64,000 bases of DNA, from assembly GCA_964006375.1 (NCBI GenBank), contig OZ023270.1:58968288-59032287 (forward strand), in the 5' to 3' direction. Of the stretch, positions 10,430 to 21,845 are shown in pieces. Within the stretch, counting starts at the first letter, position 1; the number at the start of each line of letters is the position of its first letter. The position numbers were made by a program, and so were the translations under genes. This DNA is from Tillus elongatus (taxonomy: Eukaryota > Arthropoda > Insecta > Coleoptera > Cleridae). Below the pieces are notes generated by a model, which did no database searches, had not been told where the DNA came from, and worked only from the letters and a program-made list of their open reading frames with translations.

Positions 10430-11560
10430 CTGCATGTCGTAAGAGGCGACTTACTGGCGTCAAACGCTGATGGGTGTCTGGTCTAGACAGCTGGGGGGAC
10501 GCGAAGATCTCTATACTATCCACCCAGAATTTGAGGCCTCCACTGTGGGCTTCAAAATGGACAAATGCCCTCGCTTGGATGTTACTCGAGAGCGGGGTTT
10601 CCAATGTTCATGAGTCAAGCGCTACCGGGTGTCTGTCCCAAACGGGCCCCGATGCGGTTGATGTTTCTAAGGTGTGGTATAACCTGGATTTTGAGACCCC
10701 CCCCACTGTGTGCTTCGAAACGGAAAATGACCTCCAGACGAATTCTGAGAGAGGCTATGTCTCTGTGAGCTTTGAAGCGGCAAACGGCCTCACTTGGATG
10801 TTACTCAGGAGCTAGATTCCGCCCTGGGTCAAACGCTGGCGGGTGTCAGGTCAGGTCAGGTCAGGTCAGTGGGCGTTGAGATAACTATAGGGTGTGGTAT
10901 ACGTCCGGATTTTGACGCCCCACTGTGTGCTTCAAAACGGAGAAGCGATCTCCCTCTTGTGATCTTCGGGAGCGGACTCGATAGGATATCGCCTTGAGTC
11001 TAGTACTGGGTCTAGACAAACCCGGAGGAGGGCTCAGATCTCTGGGAGGTAGATTGTACCTGGAGGTCGAGGCCTCCACTGTGAGCTTCGAAACGGACAA
11101 ACGACCTCGACTGGAGGCTGATCGGGAGCGGGATTACATATGATACCGCCTCGACTCAAACACTGACGGATGTAGGGTCCAGAGGATCTCGGAGAGGGGC
11201 TATCTCTCTGTGAGCTTGGATATGGACAAGCGACTTCACTTATATGACATTAACCAACTTCCACCCTAAAAATATCGTCTCCTGTGGGGAACTGGGTTTG
11301 TTGCGTGACATTTAAGCAAACACTGGCATGCAGATATCGGGTCCGGATAAACTCGGAGACAGGCTGTGTCTCTGTGAGCGTCGAAACGTGAGAGCGACCT
11401 CGCTTGGATGCTGTTCGAGAGTGGGATTTGAGTCAAATACTGACGGATGCCTGGTCCAGACGAACTCGGAGAGAGGTTAGCTCTCCTTGAGTTTCGAAAC
11501 GGGCGAGTGAGTTCACTCAAATGACAGTACATCTGTCACACCAACTTTCACCCGCAATAA
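10430..11560. repeat. GC-rich degenerate tandem repeat
   Basis: An island of clearly higher GC in AT-rich surroundings. Phrases recur at 150-250-bp intervals: CACTGTGNGCTTCRAAACGG, CTTGGATGTTACTCGAGAGC, AACGCTGRCGGGTGTC, CCGGTCCAGACGAACTCGGAG. At least five units can be recognised at about 10530, 10700, 10915, 11080 and 11370. Five copies of AGGTC stand at 10844-10869, and a hairpin GTCGTAAGAGGCGAC at about 10437. There is no protein signature. The units are too diverged for a young satellite. Confidence 0.65.
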
Positions 11561-11615
11561 AAGATCGACTTAAATTTAAACAATTAGACGTGAGCCACAA
11601 TAGACCTAAGATCGC

Positions 11616-11927
11616 AGAACCTCGGTGGTTCAGAGCTAAGAATGTGTGCCTCTGAACCGAAGGGTACTGGGTTCGATCCCAGGGTACTCCTTTCACTTTT
11701 GTATTTGAGCAAGTTGAATGTCTGCACGTTCCACCCTTCGCAGGGGGCGTAAAGCCGCCGGTCCCGTGTCCATGCGATGTTGGGCACGTTAAAGATCCCT
11801 ACCCTCCTTACAGAAAGTCAGGGGTTCGGCAAAATTTCCAGGATAGTGAGGTGAAACTGCTCCCTGGCGTCGGTGATTGGCCATACTCGCGGAAATAGGC
11901 CGACGTTAAAGAAACAAAACACAGACA
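11616..11927 (+). mobile_element. tRNA-derived SINE, full-length copy 1
   Basis: Flanked by the 11-bp target duplication CCTAAGATCGC at 11605-11615 and 11928-11938. The head is tRNA-like: pol III A box TGGTTCAGAGC at 11626-11636 and B box GGTTCGATCC at 11670-11679, 33 bp apart as in tRNA genes. A GC-rich core follows (GTAAAGCCGCCGGTCCCG, GGCACGTTAAAGATCCC, GGCGTCGGTGATTGGCC) and an A-rich tail with ACA motifs. The second copy at 56344-56707 shows the same head, core and tail, and 39361-39470 is a 5'-truncated one. The core may be one of the conserved SINE central domains; I cannot say which. Confidence 0.88.
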
Positions 11928-12360
11928 CCTAAGATCGCGGTGGAGGGAGTGGGTAGCCCACTCACATTAAATCGAATCTAATCTAAACGTTGGGGTGAAC
12001 TTGAAAGTTATTGTAAAATTAAAGGACACCCAGTCAATATATTTGTGACATTAATGTACATGCGATATAGCACTAGTGGAAATGTATTATTTAATAATAA
12101 AATTTATTGTAATATCTCTGCGATGTGTATGTGATGAAAACATAAAAACAATTTATTACGGCACATCTATGTGCATCTAAAATGTAACTTTATTTAGAAA
12201 GTTTACGTCTACTTGCGGTATAACTGGAATTCCCATACTAACGTCAATATCTTCAGTGAACTGGAAATTACGAGAAACCCACGTGCGTGAATTTTCAGAA
12301 TTCAATTGTGAGCCGTACTCCAGGAACGGCTAATGGAAGGTCTACGTGGGACAGCCTGTG

Positions 12361-12392
12361 TATGTATATATATATGTATATATATATATATA
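12361..12392. repeat. (TA)n tract
   Basis: Abuts the left terminus of the mariner-like element at 12393. Confidence 0.95.
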
Positions 12393-15303
12393 CAGGGTGT
12401 CCCAATAGTGTGTAATTCCTCTATATATCCCTTACCCTTAGAGCTAGCCAAAAAAACTTCCAACAAAATTTTCTTGCGATTATCTAAGCTATATCTAGAA
12501 AATATATTCAGCTTTATGGAACTTCCGGTTGCACCGGAAGTAGCTATCAACTTCGTTATTTTAAATGGAATGCTATACTTTTTATTACATTTTTGGATAG
12601 AGATTAAAAAATAAGTGTGACTTTGTGTAGCATTCTCTATAGCGATCTTTGATATTTTTGAAAATATTACGACTTTCTTTTTTTTTAGCTCCGATTTATG
12701 TGTTATTTGAAACGTCTGCTGTGAGCTGAGTTTTGAGTTTTGCTACCTTAAATTCTAAATATCAATAGACGACATTTAGTACTTTAAAATGGTTAAAGAA
12801 TAAATTATCATCATTGTACAGGGTGTATTATTTTGGGGTTACAGCATATCTAACTTTAAAGCAGCATAACTTGTGTTTTTCAAACGGAACACCCTGTTTT
12901 TTATGGATTAATCAGGCAGGCCATTAAACTCTGCATCGACATAATATAGGTCTTTCTATAGCTATAGTTGATAGTTTTTGAGTTATAGTGGTTTATTTTA
13001 GTTTCGCTTGTAAAAATATTGGTACTGTCAGATTGTCACTGTATGAGGCACATAATGGTACTGTCAGATTGTCAGTGTATGAGGCACAGAGCATGTGAAC
13101 AATGTCAGGTAACACCTAAACGTCTCCCTGACAAGAAAGTCAGCAGTTTTTATATTTCCATTGTTGGAGCTTACTTCCGTCTAATAAATGTTTGTTTTAA
13201 CAATAATTTGAATAGCATTACCAAATAAAATGAGATAGTCACGATGCAAATCACTTGATCATATCCTCGTAACTAGATAATGTGTCGACAAAAAAACTTA
13301 CCGAATGCAACTACATGCAATGATTGTTATATAATGGACTTATTCATATTTTTACCATACAAAAAGTGAAACACAGTTTAATAAAGATAGTTGTAGTTAT
13401 GAGAACCAGAAAGTGAAGTAAACTATAATAACATAACTATAATAATAATAATAATCCACAGTCATTAACAGAAAAAAATAATCTAAAAAAAGCGATACAT
13501 TAGAACTATTCGAAATTTTGCCCATTGACCTGAATAACAATCTAACCCTCCTTAAGAATTCTTCTTGAACATTGCTCAACATTTGCGAAGTTATTGCCCT
13601 GCACGCGACTGAAATTTTATTTCTTAGTTCCTGTGGAGTGTTGGACAGTGTTTGATGCACAATTTCCTTGATATAGCCCCACAGGAAAAAATCTAGACAT
13701 GTGAGGTCAGGAGACCTTGCAGGCTACAAGACGGGACCACCTCGCCCTATCCATTTATTGGGGTACCGATCATTTAAAAATCGGCGAACATTTTTGTCAT
13801 AATGTGCTGGTGCCTCGTCCTGCATAAACCACATACGTCGATTGTTATCTAGAGGCAAATCTTTCAAAAAGGCCTCTACATCTTTCTCCAATATACGCAG
13901 ATATCCCTGCCCGTTGAGGTGCCCATCAAAGAAATATGGCCCAATAAGATTAGTTCCAATTATTCCAGCCCAAACATTTATCGTAAAACGGTGCTGGTTG
14001 TCAACTGATCTGCAAAAGTTTGGATTTTCTGAAGCGTAATAATGAAAGTTGTGCCCGTTAACCCTACCACAACTTGAAAATGAAGATTCATCACTGAACA
14101 TCACGTAATTAAAAAAATTCTCACTTTCATTGTTTTTAGTCACTGCCCACTCACAAAAACTGAGGCGACTTCGAAAATCTGCATTCGTCAATGCCTGCTG
14201 CAGCTTCATTTTATATGGATGAAACTTGTATTTTCTCAATGTTCTGTTCACTGAAGATTTTGATAATCCTATTTCGTCGGAAACTTTTCTCACGCTTGTG
14301 TGCGGATTAGCTAATGCCGATGCAACAATAGAAAATTCGTTTTCTTCATTGCCGCTTACTCTCCCTTTGGGTGTGGTCAAAAAACGGTCCAACAATTTGA
14401 CGAAACATTTTTCCTGAGGATATCTTCGATTCCGATATGCGTATACACGAGATGCTAAAAAACAATTTCGCTGACACTCGCCTATAATAAGTGTCATATC
14501 AACTAATTCTTCAGTATTATAATTCATTTAAAATTAAATAACACAAAAGTTAGCACATAAAACTTGGCTCAAACACCTGAGAACTGAAAATAGTTATAGT
14601 TCTGGTTAGGTGACATTTATCTGTCATCTGACAATAAATATTAGTTGTTTCATTCTCTGCGCCTACTGTATCTGACAGTACCATTATTTTTACAAGCGAA
14701 ACTAAAATAAACCACTATAACTCAAAAACTATCAACTATAGCTATAGGAAGACCTATATTACGTCGATGCAGAATTTAATTATCTACCTGATTAATCCAT
14801 AAAAAACAGGGTGTTCCATTTGAAAAACACAAGTTGTGCTGCTTTAAAGTTAGATATGCTGTAACCCCAAAATAATACACCCTGTACAATGATGATGAAT
14901 TATTCTTTAACCATTTTAAAGTACTAAATGTCGTCTATTGATATTTATAATTTAAGGTAGCAAAACTCAAAACCCAGCTCACGGGAGACGTTTCAAATAA
15001 CACATAAATCGGAGCTAAAAAAAAAGAAAGTCGTAATATTTTTAAAAATATCAAAGATAGCTATAGGGAATGCTACATAAAGTCACACTTATTTTTAAAT
15101 CTCTATCCAAAAATGTAATAAAAAGTATAGCATTCTATTTAAAATAACGAAGTTGATAGCGACTTCCGGTGCAACCGGAAGTTACATAAAGCTGAATATA
15201 TTTTCTCGATATAGCTTAGATAATCACAAGAAAATTTTGTTTAAAGTTTTTTCGGCTAGCTCTAAGGGTAAGGTATATATAGAGGAATTACACTCTATTA
15301 GGA

Positions 15304-15310
<7 letters not shown>
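12393..15310. mobile_element. Mariner-like element with ~650-bp inverted repeats
   Basis: Left end CAGGGTGTCCCAATAGTG at 12393, right end (reverse complement) CAGAATGTCCTAATAGAG at 15310, each preceded by TA, the Tc1/mariner target duplication. The left arm (12393 to about 13050) and right arm (about 14655 to 15310) are inverted copies of each other over roughly 650 bp with modest divergence. Most mariners have terminal repeats of about 30 bp, so these arms are unusually long. The left arm holds a 36-bp tandem duplication at 13019-13090 that is single in the right arm. Between the arms lies a minus-strand transposase. The element sits between two (TA)n tracts. Confidence 0.9.
13397..14527 (-). 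pseudogene. DD41D-type mariner transposase with one stop codon
   Basis: Tc1/mariner transposase, which cuts and pastes its element into TA sites. From ATG 14527 it reads an N-terminal helix-turn-helix region (VRKVSDEIGLSKSSVNRTLR), then the DDE domain: first Asp in MFSDESSF, second in WFMQDEAPAHY, third in SPDLTCLDFFLWG. Counting to the LD aspartate that corresponds to the third Asp of Mos1, 41 residues separate the second and third Asp, the spacing of the rosa/visitor lineage. A single in-frame TAG at 13724-13726 replaces the Trp of the usual WPARSPDL; the frame then stays open to 13397. Total about 376 codons, near the family norm. It is one substitution away from an open frame, so it is a recently dead copy. 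Confidence 0.88.

Positions 15311-15391
<81 letters not shown>
15311..15391. repeat. (TA)n tract
   Basis: Abuts the right terminus of the mariner-like element. Confidence 0.97.
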
Positions 15392-15394
<3 letters not shown>

Positions 15395-15425
15395 AAGTCA
15401 ACAATCTTCGCAAGAAGTATATGGT

Positions 15426-16377
15426 TGTTACAAAGCTGAGCTATGTACTGGATATATTACAATTTACATGTATCATACACATCTCGAAAGTTACATCTCC
15501 AAGTTATATCTCTGGGTAGATTAGACAATATTACGATACGGATATACCTTTAATATAAATAGGTTTGTTATATGTTAGAACTATAACATAACCTTACTTA
15601 AATGTCTGGTCTCATGGAGAATTCGTATCTGTTATGTTTTGTTTCTTGTACCTAGTTTGTGTGATGTGTTAAAACAGTAGGATTGTGTGTTAATAAGTAC
15701 ATGAAATATCGTTGTTAATTAAGCAATTGCAGTTTATACTTTTGGCATATTATTGCATACTAACAGAACACAGTGTATAGCATAATCCTTAACGTTATGT
15801 ATTTCTTTAAGTGAAATGTTGCACGAAATACATATTTTTTGTGCAAATGTTCGGAAGTTTGGTTATTTTATTCGGGCACGCTAGACAAGACGAAAATATA
15901 GTAATTTTATTGTTATTGTAACAATCTTTTCAGTTTCTTGTGTATTTATATCATTCAGTATATGTATTGCCACATAATCCGTCTCTATGAGAATTAAGTT
16001 TATGAACTTTGTTACTTCTATGGTCACAGGCCTGTTGTAATGTGTGTGGGTAACAGCGAATACTCTAGAGTTATATTTCGAGAATGAACTAGAAATTCCA
16101 TATAGTGAACAATGTATAGAAAGGTCTAGAACTACTCCATGGACAAAATAAGTAGGCGAGCTGAAGATAGAGGGAGTAGTCAGTAATAAGTTAGTGTTGG
16201 AGTATAATAAGCGATCATAGAAGGCATATAGTGAAATATAGTTCTATGGGCATTTAGTAATAGAGAGAAGTATTTTAGTTGATGGTGGTGTTGGAAAATG
16301 GTTGGTTGTGATAAATTAGTAGTTTGAAAAGCTGTGTTTTGTTAGTCAACAAATCCAGAACCCAGAAGAACGTAATA
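15426..16377 (+). mobile_element. 5' LTR of a retrotransposon
   Basis: Begins TGTTACAAAG, the same ten bases that begin the solo LTR at 58680, and ends GTAATA just before a primer-binding site. TGTTAC and GTAAYA are near-perfect inverted termini. The last 30 bases also resemble the end of the solo LTR (AGAACC...GAACGTAAT versus AGAACC...AACGCAAC). A TTCGAGAA pair near 16078 resembles a heat-shock element. No 3' LTR partner is seen: the element is cut by LINE sequence at about 17260. Confidence 0.6.
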
Positions 16378-16379
16378 AA

Positions 16380-16398
16380 TGGTGTAAGAAGTGGGATT
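16380..16398 (+). promoter_or_regulatory. tRNA-Leu-type primer-binding site
   Basis: TGGTGTAAGAAGTGGGATT lies 2 bp after the LTR end. It is complementary, with one mismatch, to the common 3' end of leucine tRNAs (...ATCCCACTTCTGACACCA as I recall it). This is where tRNA would prime minus-strand DNA synthesis. Confidence 0.6.
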
Positions 16399-16826
16399 TT
16401 CAAGCTGCTAGCGGAAATATTTTTCAGAATATTCGTTAAACAACATGTAAATTTCTAGAATCTCTGGAATATCAGTGTCAGCAGTAATTTATAACTGTGC
16501 GTGTTTTAGAAACAGAGTAAAGTGTGTACCGGCTTTAAGTACGTCTATGCCTATACGACACGTAGCGCAAGAGTCAATGTGGACTCTCCATGATATAATG
16601 ACTTAGAAGAGGTATGATATTGCGCATACGCCCCCCCCCCTATGACGTCACGCGGTGAGTAACGTTATAGAAGTCCAACTACACACTTAAAACAAAGTCA
16701 TTCGCAATCAAAAAGTTTCTACACGTCAGTTTAATGCGGTTGAAGTTACGCCTATATTGTCTTTTTCAGATAATATAGATCGCAGCACTAAATTTAATCT
16801 TTTTCATTTTTATTACATCCAACTGT

Positions 16827-17030
16827 ATGCACTTAAATATTAGTAAAATACGTAATTTGTTAAGAGGTTGTGATGAAACGTCAAACCCCACTGCACGACA
16901 GCATATTATTGTTGCATTGGACTCACCACTTGACACCATGCGCGTGACAGGTCTAAAAATAGGTAGTCTGAATATCATATCTTTCGTTACTTGTATCATT
17001 TGGACTCTCAGCTATTGGAAATTATTTTAA
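16827..17030 (+). CDS. Unidentified ORF after the LTR leader
   Basis: 67 codons, with LRGCDETSNPTARQHIIVAL and a hydrophobic end ISFVTCIIWTLSYW that could be a membrane segment. It starts about 430 bp after the primer-binding site. I do not recognise it. It could be the beginning of the retrotransposon's gag-like protein or leader ORF. The next ATG follows its stop by 3 bp, which suggests linked frames. Confidence 0.3.
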   Translation: MHLNISKIRNLLRGCDETSNPTARQHIIVALDSPLDTMRVTGLKIGSLNIISFVTCIIWTLSYWKLF

Positions 17031-17033
17031 AAA

Positions 17034-17250
17034 ATGGACAAAGAAGCTCAGTTAGTACGAGAAGAAGCTAGAAAAAGATATGAAGAAGCAAAAGAAGAAA
17101 TGATAAAATGGGAGAAGAAGCACAAGAAGAAATGAAAAAAAAAACGGATAAAGAAACCAGAAAAGGAGATGAAGAAGCCAGAAAAAGTGACGAGGAAGCG
17201 AAATAAGAGCTGAGAGAAAGAGATGAAGAGACACTGATATGCGGGACATC
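17034..17250 (+). pseudogene. Lys/Glu-rich coiled-coil-like coding relic
   Basis: From ATG 17034 the frame reads MDKEAQLVREEARKRYEEAK and continues as repeats of EARKxxEEAK. One frameshift near 17130 and a TAA further on break it. The strongly charged heptad-like pattern suggests a coiled coil, as in some gag proteins. The sense strand is almost pure purine. It probably belongs to the LTR element upstream. Confidence 0.4.
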
Positions 17251-17254
17251 CTAG

Positions 17255-17762
17255 TAGGTTCTTGAACAACCTGTTTTAAATTATATGTATCAGTAACAGG
17301 CTCCCATAGCTTAGAAGAACTGTTATTACCAATCATGTTTATATTAAAATCCCCAAAACACCTTATATTATCGTAATTATTAAAAATACTAATAAGTTTC
17401 TTTTCAAATATATTCAAAAAGGGATTTGCATCAGGCAATGTAGATGTAGGTCTATGTTGGCCAACAGCATACACTATCCCTGCGGCCATACTCTATACAA
17501 TCACATGAGTCAGATAGCAACTCTCTATACATAATATTTTTTAATATAAAATCCCACTCCCCCACCTCTCCTATTAGGTCTATCCGTTCTTACAAGATTG
17601 TATCCACCAATATTTACCACATCACTCCCAAGCCCGCATCACTCTCAAGCCCCTCATGCAGCCAGCATTTTGTAATCGCAACTATAGCATATTACTCCTG
17701 TAAGACGTGATCCTTCAAATTGTTAAAATTTGCAATTAACGGTCTAACCTTGTGCAAATCGT
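17255..17762 (-). pseudogene. LINE endonuclease fragment
   Basis: Minus-strand relic of the apurinic-like endonuclease that nicks target DNA for LINE integration. In order: RPLIANFNNLKDHVLQE, a TAA, then YAIVAITKCWLHEGLESD, GGYNLVRTDRPNRRGGGVGF, a frameshift, then ANPFLNIFEKKLISIF and the metal/phosphate motif GDFNINM, ending VVQEPTR where it runs into the Lys/Glu-rich sequence. GDFN and RxGGGV are hallmarks of LINE endonucleases. The SDH motif and the RT domain are missing, and several stops are present. Confidence 0.8.
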
Positions 17763-18563
17763 ACCATTACATAACCTCAGCTACTATACTAATAATAAAT
17801 ACAACAAATGTCACTTGGTGTGCATATACAAAAATACCGAATTAGATAACTGTATATAAAGTGCGTCACACTTCTCCAGGATACAAAACAAATAATGCAA
17901 AAATCAAATGAAATTGGAAAAATAAATAAACAAACAGGCATCAAAATATTGCGATAATAACACTTTTAAGCTTTAAAACGCCAAAATATGTTAGACATTC
18001 CATTATTGAAGTGTATAGCGCTAGTAGCTTGGCTACATACGAAACACGTTAAATGTCCTTAGGCCGAACTAGTCATAATAAAATTAGATCAACTTATCAC
18101 AACCGTCCAAAAATTATCTATTTGAGATGTTAAGAGAATAAAACTAAATCTATTTACCCACACTTTTCACCAAATTAGGCTTCTTTGCATCACTAGTTTG
18201 TTTTACCGCCACCGTTTTGCTGGTAACACTGTGGCATCTTAAGACCTTTTTTTGACTTTATAATAACTTTTGGTGTATGCGAAGTCCCCAGTGTATCAAG
18301 AAGATACGAAAAAACGAAATAAACAGTGGAAGCAAAATTAGCTCACGTCTCTATAAAGATGATTCCAAAAAAGTTTGTTATTTTATCGTAAAACTTAAAA
18401 ATAACAGGTCATCTAATATCAAAACAGTTGTTGTATGTGTTTTAAGTCACAATTCAATTAATAATATAATTAGCTATTTACTTTTAGGGTACAGTATGAA
18501 ATTTTCCAAAGCAGCAAGTTGCTGTCTGTATAACTACTACGTAATCAAACAATTTATTAACTA
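17763..18563. other. Intergenic sequence before the tRNA-like gene
   Basis: No family recognised. A 95-codon open frame at 18277-18564 is Lys/Asn/Ser-rich, as expected for AT-rich non-coding DNA. Confidence 0.35.
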
Positions 18564-18634
18564 GCATGCGTGATTTAGTGGTAGAATGTTTGCCTGATAC
18601 GCGGGCGGCCCGGGTTCGACTCCCGGACCATGCG
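18564..18634 (+). tRNA. tRNA-like gene: glycine body, anticodon GAT (Ile)
   Basis: 71 nt with D arm ATTT-AGTGGTA-GAAT, anticodon stem TTTGC/GCGGG (three G-T pairs), and a perfect T arm CCGGG-TTCGACT-CCCGG with a canonical B box. The body closely matches animal tRNA-Gly(GCC), including the AGTGGTAGAAT and GCGGGCGGCCCGG blocks and the 71-nt length. The anticodon at 18596-18598 reads GAT, for isoleucine, instead of GCC. The acceptor stem GCATGCG/ACCATGC pairs at only five of seven positions. A mutated, possibly dead tRNA-Gly is more likely than a functional tRNA-Ile, whose body would be quite different. Confidence 0.75.
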
Positions 18635-18639
18635 TGAAA

Positions 18640-19189
18640 CATTTCGTTTTGTTTCACTTTAATATTTGATTGCAACAATAGTGTCCAGATTTCATACGTT
18701 TGGAACAAGATCTCATTTTTATTTGAAACGCATAAATAACCTTGTCACCGTTATGTCTAAAATTATAAATCTCAGCATACATTTTTTATTGTTGATATGA
18801 GTGAATTTCGATTTTAATAGAGAATTTGTTTTCAAAACCTTTTTTAAGTACACTGGGAGAACCAAGTGTACCCATCAGTGCTCATCACAGGTTTAATCTC
18901 TACTTAGTGAACCCTTTTTTGTTGTTTTAAAAACCAGGTCGATTAGGTTGACTAAAACTAAATCATCCAGGCGATTAATAAGGAAAAATACCTGCCACGT
19001 TTAAAACTTGGTTGATACTTTCCTTTTCTAAATATGAATTAAGTTTTCTTTTAAGCTTTTGTCGCTTTAGTAAACTTTGTTTTCCTAAAGAGACTTACTA
19101 TGCCTAGATAAACCAAATTTTAATTTTCTAGCTTCATAGAAAATTGAGTTTTGGGAATTTTTCTCAAAAAAGAGCCAGAATCCAAGATT
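18640..19189. other. Intergenic; one short MITE-like remnant
   Basis: At about 18848-18905 the block TAAGTACAC-GGAGAAC plus TGTACCCATCAGTRCTCATC shares words with 54490-54545 in the opposite orientation, so a small dispersed repeat is likely. Nothing else is recognised. Confidence 0.4.
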
Positions 19190-19392
19190 AAAATATCTTT
19201 TTGATAATAGAGAGATATGGATGGCAACAATTTTGAAGAAACTTTTCAAATGAGCGCATATTAGGACCTCTAAAACCTATTTTCAAGTCTGTTTAAATTT
19301 AAAGTATTACTTTTAGTAAGACGCCTTACTAATAGTATAAAATTGTTATAAAAATTCACTACTATAACGCACTTGCTGCGTCCAAACATTTA
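19190..19392. repeat. (TA)n-cored family, short copy without TA
   Basis: Has the left block (TTCAAATGAGCGCATATTAGG) and directly the right terminus TTCACTACTATAACGCACTT. The (TA)n and inner blocks are absent. Confidence 0.6.
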
Positions 19393-19793
19393 ATTTTATA
19401 AACTAACTTGCGGGCTGATCAAATTTCGTGCAGGATAATTTTCAATTTACAATTAAAAATGGATTGAAAGACCTTACAAACAAAATGAGGTATCAGTCAT
19501 CAGCAAAAAGTATGCAATAACAACTAATTAACAAGTTTATATTTCAACCAAAGCACGCATTTATACATTATTCATATTGGTATACCTATGAGTTGTTTAT
19601 ATGTACAAACTTATCGAAATAGTGTCGAAAAATGTGCATTAAAACATAATACACGGTCTACCTAGATAACGTGAAACCAAGGAGACATAATTAGTGCCAC
19701 CTCTAGCGTCAGAGCCTAAAGACGATATGTCCTTATCGATGCAACCAAAGCTTTGTGTCTACAAAAGGCTGATAAGTAAACTTAAAAAACTCG

Positions 19794-20261
19794 GGACGCA
19801 GCAAGTGCGTTATGGTAGTGCGTAGTGCATTTTTATTAAATGCTTCAAATTTAAATAACTCAATTTTCTATAAACTTAGAGAGTTTAATTTTAATACGTA
19901 GTAAGGTCTTTCCTGAGGCAAGATATCCACAAAACTTCATTAAAATAACTTTGTAATTTTCGGAGAAAAAAATTTTTTCGAAAGAAAATTTAAAATTTGA
20001 ATTACTCAATTTTCTCTAAACTTAGAAAATTGAATTTTGGTACGTAGTAAGATCTCTCTTGAGGCAACATATACAGTAAATTTCATTAAAACAGCTTTGT
20101 TATTTTCGGAGAAAATTTTTTTTTCGAAAAAAACTCAAAATTTTCCTGGAAAACCCCGTCCGATTTTTCTGGCTAACGAACTCATCTAAGCCATTAATAA
20201 AAGAAAGCCACTTGCTAAGTTTCATCGAAATCGGTTAATTATTTTTTGAGTTATCAGACGG

Positions 20262-20345
<84 letters not shown>
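19794..20345. repeat. (TA)n-cored family copy, inverted, truncated
   Basis: Begins with the terminal box GGACGCAGCAAGTGCGTTAT. The inner block follows (two degenerate repeats of CTCAATTTTCTMTAAACTTA... GTAATTTTCGGAGAAAAA) and ends in (TA)n at 20271-20343. The opposite hairpin end is missing. Confidence 0.75.
20271..20343. repeat. (TA)n tract
   Basis: Core of the repeat copy at 19794-20345. Confidence 0.97.
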
Positions 20346-20346
<1 letters not shown>

Positions 20347-20367
20347 ATATCCCCGCTATTCATTCAT

Positions 20368-21632
<1,265 letters not shown>

Positions 21633-21639
21633 TCTTTAT

Positions 21640-21845
21640 TTCAAAACTAACTCTCATTTTTAAACCTTCGTCGTCAGATAAAGCTGTACTTATTACTTCT
21701 ACGGCACTTTTATAGTCTTTAGTTGTATATACATGATCAAGCAAAGAAGTTTCACCAATTGGTGTGAATATTTGAGGTCTTAGTTCATACGTTTTTAAAA
21801 TGCTGTTTAAGAAGCAAGTTCCAAAGCTGGTCAGCTCTTTAATAG
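21640..21845 (-). pseudogene. LINE endonuclease C-terminal fragment
   Basis: Minus-strand open frame of about 65 codons: IKELTSFGTCFLNSILKTYE, LRPQIFTPIGETSLLDHVYT and SAVEVISTALSDDEGLKMRV. The TPIGETSLLDHVYT and ALSD-x-EGL stretches correspond to the end of LINE endonucleases (T-R-x-T...ID-x-I, then SDH). The final SDH has become SDD. It is sandwiched between a (TA)n-cored repeat and the LINE starting at 21846, which cut both its ends. Confidence 0.6.

Noticed and set aside
16630..16650. Poly-C stretch with adjacent TGACGTCA as a promoter
   Set aside because: A CRE-like palindrome is present at about 16642, but it lies inside the retroelement leader with no start site to connect it to.
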